NCBI RefSeq assembly: GCF_004014805.1
Contig: NZ_ATDN01000019.1
Location: 1 to 64,000 of the forward strand
Source: Mycolicibacterium elephantis DSM 44368
GTDB lineage: Bacteria > Actinomycetota > Actinomycetes > Mycobacteriales > Mycobacteriaceae
Direction of reading: 5' to 3'
DNA: 64,000 nt
Shown: piece by piece, positions 57,304-64,000 of the stretch
Numbering within the stretch: position 1 is the stretch's first letter
How the letters are laid out: every line of letters begins with the position of its first letter
Program-made: the position numbers and the translations under genes
The notes under the pieces: model-generated
What the model was told of the DNA's origin: nothing
What the model saw: only the letters and a program-made list of their open reading frames with translations
Database searches by the model: none

Positions 57304-58725
57304 ATGCGCTCTTCGGGCAAGCGCTCGCAGTCTCGGCCCGCCGCGGCGGTTCAGCGCGTCATCAAGGCTTACGACGTGCGCGGCCTGGTCGGCGAGGAAC
57401 TCGACGACGACTTCGTCGCCGACGTGGGCGGCGCGTTCGCGCGGCTGGTCCGTGACGGTGCGTCCCAAATCGTGATCGGCCACGACATGCGGGAGAGCTC
57501 GCCTTCGCTGGCCGCCGCGTTCGCCGACGGGGTGATGGCGCAGGGCCTCGATGTCGTGCGCATCGGGCTGGCGTCCACCGATCAGCTCTATTTCGCCTCC
57601 GGCCTGCTGGATTGCCCAGGGGCCATGTTCACCGCCAGCCACAACCCGGCCGCCTACAACGGGATCAAGCTGTGCCGGGCCGGGGCCAAACCCGTCGGCA
57701 GGGACACCGGGTTGTCGATCATCAGCGATGAGGTCATCGCGGGGGTGCCCGGCTACGACGGCGCGCGAGGGACGAGCTCCGACCGCGACGTGCTCGACGA
57801 GTACGGCGAGTTCCTGCGCTCGCTGGTGAACCTCAGCGACCTGCGCCCGTTGCGGGTCGCGGTGGACGCCGGTAACGGGATGGCGGGGCACACCACGCCC
57901 GCGGTGCTCGGGCCGATGTCGGCGATCACGGTGGAGCCGTTGTACTTCGAGCTCGACGGCACCTTCCCCAACCACGAGGCCAACCCGCTGGATCCGGCCA
58001 ACCTGCGAGACCTGCAGGCGCACGTGGTCAAGACCGGCGCCGACATCGGGCTGGCCTTCGACGGCGACGCCGACCGGTGTTTCGTCGTCGACGAACTGGG
58101 CCAACCGGTCTCGCCGTCGGCGGTGACCGCGCTGGTCGCCGCGCGCGAGCTGGGCCGGGAGATCGGTGCGACGGTGATCCACAACCTGATCACCTCGCGG
58201 GCGGTGCCCGAGCTGGTCACCGAGCGTGGCGGCACGCCGGTGCGCTCGCGCGTCGGGCACTCCTACATCAAGGCGCTGATGGCCGACACCGGCGCCATCT
58301 TCGGCGGCGAGCACTCCGCGCACTACTACTTCCGCGACTTCTGGGGCGCCGACTCCGGCATGCTGGCCGCGCTGCACGTGTTGGCGGCGCTCGGCGAACA
58401 GCATCGGCCGCTGTCGGACCTGATGTCCGACTATCAGCGCTATGAGGCCTCCGGCGAGATCAACTTCACGGTCACCGACGCCGAGGCGTGTGTGGACGAG
58501 GTGCTCAAGGCGTTCGGGCCGCGCATCCAATCGATCGACCACCTCGACGGGGTGACCGTCGACCTGGGCGACGGCAACTGGTTCAACCTGCGCATGTCCA
58601 ACACCGAGCCGTTGCTGAGGCTCAACGTCGAGGCCCGCACACCCGAGGAGATCGACACCATCGTCGGACAGGTCTCCGGAACGGTCGATGCGCACATGTC
58701 CGAAGGCTCGGGGGCCGTGCCGTGA
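57304..58725 (+). CDS. manB: Phosphomannomutase/phosphoglucomutase
   Basis: A 473-residue alpha-D-phosphohexomutase that interconverts mannose-6-phosphate and mannose-1-phosphate. The phosphoserine loop GAMFTASHNPAAYNGIKLC, the metal site LAFDGDADRCFVVDELG, the sugar loop GGEHSAHYYFRDFWGADSG and the C-terminal phosphate loop RMSNTEPLLRLNVEA are all present. ATG at 57304 follows AAGGAG. It is the second of three mannose-pathway genes in the window. In other naming schemes it is pmmA (Rv3257c). Confidence 0.94.
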   Translation: MRSSGKRSQSRPAAAVQRVIKAYDVRGLVGEELDDDFVADVGGAFARLVRDGASQIVIGHDMRESSPSLAAAFADGVMAQGLDVVRIGLASTDQLYFASGLLDCPGAMFTASHNPAAYNGIKLCRAGAKPVGRDTGLSIISDEVIAGVPGYDGARGTSSDRDVLDEYGEFLRSLVNLSDLRPLRVAVDAGNGMAGHTTPAVLGPMSAITVEPLYFELDGTFPNHEANPLDPANLRDLQAHVVKTGADIGLAFDGDADRCFVVDELGQPVSPSAVTALVAARELGREIGATVIHNLITSRAVPELVTERGGTPVRSRVGHSYIKALMADTGAIFGGEHSAHYYFRDFWGADSGMLAALHVLAALGEQHRPLSDLMSDYQRYEASGEINFTVTDAEACVDEVLKAFGPRIQSIDHLDGVTVDLGDGNWFNLRMSNTEPLLRLNVEARTPEEIDTIVGQVSGTVDAHMSEGSGAVP

Positions 58726-59795
58726 ACGCGACGCGCGCGACCGTCGACCTCGACGACGCGGACGGGCTGCTGGCCGCCGACCGCGACGGTTTGCTGCGCG
58801 GGGCGTCGATGGCCGGCGCGCAGGTGCGCGCCACCGCCGCCGCACTGGCCGAGGGCGAACTCGACGCGCTCCGCACGGACCACCCGCCCCGGACGCTGAT
58901 CTGGCTGGCCGATCGAGGCAACGCCCACACGGCCGGGTCGCTGCTGGCCGCCGCGGTCGGCGCCTCGGTGGGAACGCCGATCGTCGTCGCCGCGGAGGCG
59001 CCGCCGTGGATCGGCGCCTTGGATGTGCTGGTCGTCGCGGGCGACGATCCCGGCGACCCGGTGCTGGTGTCGGCGGCCGCCACCGCGCTGCACCGTGGTG
59101 CGCGGGTGATTGTGGTCGCACCCTACGAAGGCCCGCTCCGTGACGTGGCCGCAGGACGCGCGGTCGCGCTGGCACCGCGGGTGTGGGTGCCCGACGAATT
59201 CAGCCTGACGCGGTATCTGGCGGCCGGGCTCGCGATCCTCGACGTCGTCCAGCCCGGTATGCGGGTGAACCTGGACGCGTTGGCGGACGAACTGGACGCC
59301 GAGGCGTTCCGCAACAGCGCCGTCCACGAACCGTTCACCAACCCCGCCAAGACGCTGGCCGAACGCATGTCGGGCCGCGAGGTGGTGCTGGCCGGCGACA
59401 ACCCGGCCACGCTGGCGCTGGCGCGGCACGGCGCCTCGAGCATGCTGCGCGTCGCGCACCGGGTGGTCGCCGCGGTCGGGCTCGCGGACGCGCTCACGGC
59501 CTTGCGCTCGGGGCTCGGCGCGCCGCCGGGGGCCGACCGGTTGTTCCACGACGAGCAGATCGACGGTCCGCTGCCCGATCAGGTGCGCACGTTCGTGCTG
59601 ACCACCGACGCCGAGCGGCCGGTGGTCCTCGCGCGGGTGAGCGGGCTCGACGACGTCGATGTGCTCAACGCCGAGGATGTACCGGCCGGCGAGAGCGCCC
59701 CGACACGTGATGACGGACGCCCTGAACGGCAACTCGCGATGCTGGCCGTGCGGCTGGAGATGACGGCCGTCTATCTGAAACTGGTTCGAGGTTAA
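58722..59795 (+). CDS. TobH-like SIS-domain protein
   Basis: A 357-residue protein between phosphomannomutase and manA, as in M. tuberculosis (Rv3256c). It has two SIS-like sugar-phosphate halves: DHPPRTLIWLADRGNAHTAG and LVVAGDDPGDPVLVSAAATA in the first, and GREVVLAGDNPATLALARHG in the second. The usual phosphosugar-isomerase residues are not clearly kept, so it may be a divergent bifunctional isomerase or a regulator. GTG at 58722 overlaps the mutase stop, and four bases separate it from manA. Confidence 0.85.
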   Translation: MNATRATVDLDDADGLLAADRDGLLRGASMAGAQVRATAAALAEGELDALRTDHPPRTLIWLADRGNAHTAGSLLAAAVGASVGTPIVVAAEAPPWIGALDVLVVAGDDPGDPVLVSAAATALHRGARVIVVAPYEGPLRDVAAGRAVALAPRVWVPDEFSLTRYLAAGLAILDVVQPGMRVNLDALADELDAEAFRNSAVHEPFTNPAKTLAERMSGREVVLAGDNPATLALARHGASSMLRVAHRVVAAVGLADALTALRSGLGAPPGADRLFHDEQIDGPLPDQVRTFVLTTDAERPVVLARVSGLDDVDVLNAEDVPAGESAPTRDDGRPERQLAMLAVRLEMTAVYLKLVRG

Positions 59796-59799
59796 GCAA

Positions 59800-61026
59800 G
59801 TGCACTTGCTACGTGGCGCGGTGCGGACCTATGCGTGGGGTTCGCGGACCGCGATTGCCGAATTCACCGGAAGACCAAGCCCCACAATGCATCCCGAAGC
59901 GGAGTTGTGGTTCGGCGCGCACCCGGGCGATCCGGCGTGGCTGCAGACCGACGACGGGGAGCAGTCGATGCTGGATATGCTGCGCGAAGACCCGGAGGGG
60001 CAACTGGGCGCCGCGGTGTGCAGCCGGTTCGGCAACGCCCTGCCGTTCCTGGTCAAGGTGCTCGCCGCCGACGAGCCGCTGTCGCTGCAGGCGCATCCGA
60101 GCGCCGAGCAGGCGGTCGAGGGGTTCAACCGCGAGGAGCGGGCGGGCATACCCATCTCGGCCCCCAACCGCAACTACCGCGACCCCAGCCACAAACCCGA
60201 GATCCTCGTCGCCTTGGGGCAATTCGAAGCCCTGGCCGGGTTCCGCCCGGGCGAGCGCACCGTCGAGTTGATGCGGGCGCTGGGCGTCAGCGACCTGGAC
60301 CCGTTCATCAACCTGCTCGACGCGCAGTCCGATGCCGACGGGCTGCGCGCGTTGTTCACCACCTGGATCACCGCGCCGCAGCCCGACATCGACGTCCTGG
60401 TGCCCGCGGTGCTCGAGGGCGCGATCAACTACGTGCGTTCTGGTAAGCGCAAGTTCGCCGCCGAGGCCAAGACCGTGCTCGAGCTCGGCGAGCGGTATCC
60501 CGCCGATGCGGGAGTGCTGGCCTCGCTGTTGTTGAACCGGATCAGCCTGGCGCCCGGCGAGGCCATCTATCTGCCCGCGGGCAACCTGCACGCCTATCTG
60601 GAGGGTGTGGGTGTCGAGGTGATGGCCAACTCCGACAACGTGCTGCGCGGCGGGCTCACCCCCAAGCACGTCGACGTGCCCGAGCTGTTGCGGGTGCTCG
60701 ACTTCACTCCGGCGGCCGACATGGTCATTCGACCCGAAATCGCGGCGGACGGAACGGAATTGGTGTACGACACGCCTGCACCGGAGTTCGCCGTCTCGGT
60801 GCTGAGCATCGACGGGGACCAACTCGGTCACGAGATCGACGCGCCGACCCGCCATGACGGCCCGCAGATCCTGCTGTGCACCCAGGGCGAGACGGTGGTG
60901 CACGCCAAGTCGAGCAAGGTGACGCTACAGCGCGGTTCGGCGGCGTGGGTGTCGGCCGACGACGGGCCGATCCGGTTGGTCGCCTCGGAGCCGACGAAGC
61001 TGTTCCGGTCGACGGTGGGAATCTGA
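59800..61026 (+). CDS. manA: Mannose-6-phosphate isomerase, class I
   Basis: A 408-residue zinc isomerase linking fructose-6-phosphate and mannose-6-phosphate. LRGAVRTYAWGSRTAIAEFT starts the protein; zinc ligands lie in PLSLQAHPSAEQAVEGFNRE and YRDPSHKPEILVAL, and the substrate loop in IYLPAGNLHAYLEGVGVEVM; the catalytic Arg is in NSDNVLRGGLTPKHVDVPEL. GTG at 59800 starts four bases after the TobH-like gene. Together with the mutase and pyrophosphorylase it completes GDP-mannose synthesis. Confidence 0.95.
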   Translation: MHLLRGAVRTYAWGSRTAIAEFTGRPSPTMHPEAELWFGAHPGDPAWLQTDDGEQSMLDMLREDPEGQLGAAVCSRFGNALPFLVKVLAADEPLSLQAHPSAEQAVEGFNREERAGIPISAPNRNYRDPSHKPEILVALGQFEALAGFRPGERTVELMRALGVSDLDPFINLLDAQSDADGLRALFTTWITAPQPDIDVLVPAVLEGAINYVRSGKRKFAAEAKTVLELGERYPADAGVLASLLLNRISLAPGEAIYLPAGNLHAYLEGVGVEVMANSDNVLRGGLTPKHVDVPELLRVLDFTPAADMVIRPEIAADGTELVYDTPAPEFAVSVLSIDGDQLGHEIDAPTRHDGPQILLCTQGETVVHAKSSKVTLQRGSAAWVSADDGPIRLVASEPTKLFRSTVGI

Positions 61027-61037
61027 CGCGATAGCGA

Positions 61038-61976
61038 TCAGTGCGCGTCTTTGCGGCCGAACGGCAGCACGTGCATGATCCCGACCACCACGGTGCCGAC
61101 GACGAGGCCGATCACCGCCGACACCCCGGTGTTGACCAGCCAGCCCAACACCGCCCCGACGCCTTGGACCGCGTGATGGACGAATTCCTCGGCGTGGTGC
61201 ACCAGCCCGTTCGGGGCGTGCCAACCGACCTCGTCGCTGCCGACCAGAAGGATGTGCCCGCCCACCCACAACATCGCCACAGTGCCGATCACCGACAGCG
61301 CGGTGAGCAGTCTGGGCATCCCGATCACCAGGCCCCGGCCGACTTTCTGCGCGAACGCCGACGACCGCTGGGCCAGGTTCAGCCCGATGTCGTCCATCTT
61401 CACGATCGCCGCGACGACGCCGTACACCGCCGCGGTGATGACGAAGGCGACCACCACCAGGATGATCAGCCGCGACCAGAACCGTTCGCCGGCAACCTCG
61501 TTCAGCGCGATCACCATGATCTCGGCCGACAGGATGAGGTCAGTGCGGATCGCGCCCGCGGTCAACTGCTTCTCGGCGTCCGGGCCGACCGCCGACGTCG
61601 GCGCGGCATGGGACTGGTGGCCCAGCATCTTGCCCCAGACCTTCTCGGCACCCTCATAGCAGAGGAAGGTCGCGCCGATCATCAGCAGCGGCGTCAGCAG
61701 CCACGGCAGGAACTCGCTGAGCACCAGCGCCGCCGGCAGGATGAACAACAGCTTGTTGCGCAGCGAGCCGAGCGCGATCCGTTTGATCATCGGCAACTCG
61801 CGCTCGGCGGCGATGCCGTGCACGTACTGCGGTGTCACCGCTGTGTCGTCGACCACCACGCCGGCGGCCTTGGCCGTCGCGCGCCCCGCAGCGGCGCCGA
61901 CGTCGTCGACCGACGCGGCCGCCATCCGGGCCAGCACCGCGACGTCGTCGAGCAGTCCGAACAGGCCGGCGCTCAT
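61038..61976 (-). CDS. DUF808 (YedI-like) membrane protein
   Basis: A 312-residue protein with MSAGLFGLLDDVAVLARMAA at the N-terminus, which is the DUF808 hallmark, and about seven membrane helices (LLFILPAALVLSEFLPWLLT; LIILVVVAFVITAAVYGVVA; GTVAMLWVGGHILLVGSDEV). HAPNGLVHHAEEFVHHAVQG is a His-rich segment, also typical. The ATG overlaps the stop of the FAD oxidoreductase. Function unknown. Confidence 0.9.
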   Translation of the reverse strand: MSAGLFGLLDDVAVLARMAAASVDDVGAAAGRATAKAAGVVVDDTAVTPQYVHGIAAERELPMIKRIALGSLRNKLLFILPAALVLSEFLPWLLTPLLMIGATFLCYEGAEKVWGKMLGHQSHAAPTSAVGPDAEKQLTAGAIRTDLILSAEIMVIALNEVAGERFWSRLIILVVVAFVITAAVYGVVAAIVKMDDIGLNLAQRSSAFAQKVGRGLVIGMPRLLTALSVIGTVAMLWVGGHILLVGSDEVGWHAPNGLVHHAEEFVHHAVQGVGAVLGWLVNTGVSAVIGLVVGTVVVGIMHVLPFGRKDAH

Positions 61977-63352
61977 CCTGGTTCCCTCATCGTCTCGAAG
62001 GCTACCGGGCTTCTGGCCGCACGGCGCTCGGCCAGCCACAGCCGCATGTTGTGTTTGATCGTCCGGCCGACGAGGCGGGGCGGCGGCACCATGTAGAGGC
62101 TGTCGAGCAGGCTGAACCGACGCAGAAACCATTCGGCCAGAACGGGATCCGTCTCCGCTGCGCCGAGGAACTGGTCGAACAACGCGCCCACCGGCTTGTA
62201 CCACCACGGTGTCGGGCCTTTGGCCCGGTGCATGGTCAGATCGCCGATGGCGTTCATCGTCCACACCGGAAACGTCGTCTTGGCCGTGGCGCGGATGCAT
62301 TCCCGGGCCACGTCGGCGCCCGGCGTCTCCAGCGCCCGCCGCAGATGACCGGCCTGAAGCGACGTCATCGACATGCCCTGACCGAAGGTCGGGTTGAAGC
62401 TCACGACGGCGTCGCCGAACGGCAGGATGCCGCGGGGCAGGCGGTCGAGCTTGTCGTAGCGGCGCCACCGACTGGCCGGGTACTTGTGGTGGGCCACTTC
62501 GTCGAGCGGGGTGCCCTGACGCAGCGCGGACGCCACATGCGGGGGCAGGATCTCCCCGGCCAGCGCACACATCTGCGCGTAGGTCTGCGGGGGCTGCGCC
62601 TTTCCGACACCGAACGTGGTGATGTTCCAGACGCCGTCCTCGTAGAACAGCATGCCGATGCCCAGGGGCTGCGCGTGTGACGCTCCTGCCACCACGACCT
62701 TCTCGCTGAGCAGGCCGTCGGGTACGCGCACCCGCTGGCTGGTGTAGGCGATGCCGACGAACACGACGTCCTCGCGGGGACGCTGGTACCCCCACTTCTG
62801 CAGCCACGCCGGCAGCCGGGTACCCCGGCCCGTCGCGTCGACCACCAGGTCGGCGGGCAGCACGGCGCCGGATTCCAGCTGCACTCCGGTGACCCGCTCG
62901 CGGGTGGTCTCGAATCGGGGCTCGGTGACCGCGGCCTCGATGATGTCGACGTTGTCGAGCGCCAGCACCCGCTTGCGGAGCTGCCATTCCAGGTGCGGCC
63001 GGCTGGGCACGTACGCGGTGAACTCGCTCTGCAGCCGATGCGCGGTGCCGAGCACGTGGCCCGCGGCGCCGAAGTGGATGCAGTCGGGCCGGTTTTCCAG
63101 GATCGGCACACCGTCGGCGACCATGTCCTCGAGCAGCCCGGGAAAGTGCGTCTCGAACTCCTGGGCGCCACGGGCCATCAGCATGTGCACGTGCCTGCCC
63201 TGCGGAACGGCCGCCCGGTTGACCGGGCCGTCGGGCAGCTCGTCGCGCTCGCACAGCGTCACCCGGGCATAGAAGTCCGAAAGCACCCGCGCGGCACACA
63301 GGCCGCCGATGCTGGCCCCGATGACCACTGCGTGTTCGGCAGTCTCGCCCAT
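61973..63352 (-). CDS. FAD-dependent oxidoreductase, geranylgeranyl-reductase-like
   Basis: A 459-residue flavoprotein. The FAD site is HAVVIGASIGGLCAARVLSD, then CERDELPDGPVNRAAVPQGR and the second dinucleotide strand in LVVDATGRGTRLPAWLQKWG; the DG motif GDAVVSFNPTFGQGMSMTSL binds the isoalloxazine. Such enzymes act on unsaturated lipids or aromatic rings; the substrate is unknown. M. tuberculosis has a related gene at this position (Rv3254). The frame is open past an ATG at 63352. Confidence 0.9.
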   Translation of the reverse strand: MGETAEHAVVIGASIGGLCAARVLSDFYARVTLCERDELPDGPVNRAAVPQGRHVHMLMARGAQEFETHFPGLLEDMVADGVPILENRPDCIHFGAAGHVLGTAHRLQSEFTAYVPSRPHLEWQLRKRVLALDNVDIIEAAVTEPRFETTRERVTGVQLESGAVLPADLVVDATGRGTRLPAWLQKWGYQRPREDVVFVGIAYTSQRVRVPDGLLSEKVVVAGASHAQPLGIGMLFYEDGVWNITTFGVGKAQPPQTYAQMCALAGEILPPHVASALRQGTPLDEVAHHKYPASRWRRYDKLDRLPRGILPFGDAVVSFNPTFGQGMSMTSLQAGHLRRALETPGADVARECIRATAKTTFPVWTMNAIGDLTMHRAKGPTPWWYKPVGALFDQFLGAAETDPVLAEWFLRRFSLLDSLYMVPPPRLVGRTIKHNMRLWLAERRAARSPVAFETMREPG

Positions 63353-63404
63353 TGGCGAAAGGCTACTCGCTACATTGCGGTCAGCGGATCAGGAAGGAAT
63401 GCCC

Positions 63405-64000
63405 ATGACGCGGCGGACGAAGTCGGTCGAGCAGTCCATCGCCGACACCGACGAGCCCGGAACGCGGCTCCGTAAGGACCTCAACTGGTGGGACCTGACG
63501 GTTTTCGGCGTCTCGGTGGTGATCGGCGCCGGCATCTTCACGATCACCGCGTCGACGGCGGGAAACCTGACGGGTCCGGCGATTTCGGTGTCGTTCGTGA
63601 TCGCGGCGATCACCTGCGGTCTGGCCGCGCTGTGCTACGCCGAGTTCGCGTCGACGGTACCGGTGGCGGGCAGCGCGTACACGTTCTCCTATGCGACGTT
63701 CGGTGAGTTCGTCGCGTGGATCATCGGCTGGGATCTGATCCTCGAGTTCGCGGTGGCCGCGGCGGTGGTCGCCAAGGGCTGGTCGAGCTATCTCGGCACG
63801 GTGTTCGGGTTCGGCGGCGGGAACGTGAATGTCTTTGGCCTGCAACTGGATTGGGGCGCCCTGCTGATCATCGCGTTCGTCACGGCCATTCTGGTGTACG
63901 GCACCAAGCTCTCGGCGGGGGTGAGCCTGGCGATCACCGTGATCAAGGTCGGGGTGGTGCTGCTGGTGGTGGCCGTCGGCGCGTTCTACATCAAGGTGGA
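63405..64000 (+). CDS. APC-family amino acid permease, 3' end outside window
   Basis: The first 198 residues of a cationic amino-acid transporter. ATG at 63405 follows AGGAAGGA. After a charged N-terminus (TRRTKSVEQSIADTDEPGTR) comes the first helix with the substrate-binding loop VVIGAGIFTITASTAGN, followed by GPAISVSFVIAAITCGLAAL, YAEFASTVPVAGSAYTFSYA and GEFVAWIIGWDLILEFAVAA, the hallmark first helices of the CAT subgroup. The gene continues past the window edge; position matches Rv3253c of M. tuberculosis. Confidence 0.9.
   Translation, partial: MTRRTKSVEQSIADTDEPGTRLRKDLNWWDLTVFGVSVVIGAGIFTITASTAGNLTGPAISVSFVIAAITCGLAALCYAEFASTVPVAGSAYTFSYATFGEFVAWIIGWDLILEFAVAAAVVAKGWSSYLGTVFGFGGGNVNVFGLQLDWGALLIIAFVTAILVYGTKLSAGVSLAITVIKVGVVLLVVAVGAFYIKV

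Overview
The window is one high-GC actinobacterial chromosome segment from a non-tuberculous member of the Mycobacteriaceae (Mycolicibacterium-like). The basis is gene content and order. From left to right it carries usfX-sigF, accA3, a SufE gene, sseA, maf, accE5, accD5, birA, a PH-domain gene, a GtrA gene, purK, purE, fadE25, an LCP ligase, rmlD, wbbL, a GDP-mannose pyrophosphorylase gene, fbiB, fbiA, whiB2, phosphomannomutase, manA and an amino-acid permease gene. As I remember it, this is the M. tuberculosis Rv3253c-Rv3287c block, read here in the inverted orientation. No tRNA, rRNA, CRISPR array, transposase or phage gene was seen.

Layout. (1) 1-6,170 is accessory: two PRC-barrel proteins, an Nramp-family transporter interrupted by a single in-frame TGA, small hypotheticals, a truncated glycosyltransferase remnant, an intact GT4 glycosyltransferase and a poxvirus-type topoisomerase IB. 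(2) 6,230-12,430 holds the SigF stress module (usfX-sigF with its own SigF-type promoter, plus a convergent STAS protein) and then accA3, sufE and sseA. (3) 12,547-14,869 holds a nucleotide-sugar dehydrogenase and an SDR epimerase. (4) 14,953-17,467 is maf-accE5-accD5. (5) 17,526-39,995 is a 22-kb surface-polysaccharide locus: methyltransferases, three GT4 glycosyltransferases, paired LbH acyltransferases, a Wzx-like flippase, a Wzy-like polymerase, a secreted glycoside hydrolase, a Wzz/BY-kinase-like protein, a second Wzz protein, an OafA-type acyltransferase, four secretory-lipase paralogues, an SGNH esterase and a WbaP-type initiating transferase. (6) 39,985-64,000 is housekeeping: biotin ligase, purine synthesis, cell-wall rhamnose and mannose supply, arabinogalactan ligation, coenzyme F420 assembly, WhiB2, and at the right edge a partial permease.

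How the genes work together. ManA, phosphomannomutase and the pyrophosphorylase make GDP-mannose. RmlD and WbbL make the rhamnose linker of arabinogalactan, and the LCP protein ligates that polymer to peptidoglycan. AccA3/AccD5/AccE5 form an acyl-CoA carboxylase that BirA can biotinylate. FbiA and FbiB build F420. The inserted locus has the parts of a Wzx/Wzy-dependent polysaccharide pathway and an unusually large set of acylating and de-acylating enzymes.

Most notable: the polysaccharide locus itself; the secretory-lipase paralogue at 30,122 that has lost both its nucleophile Ser and its His; the BY-kinase homologue without the Walker-A Lys or a C-terminal Tyr cluster; the Nramp gene with one nonsense codon; and two families of dispersed intergenic palindromes with two copies each.
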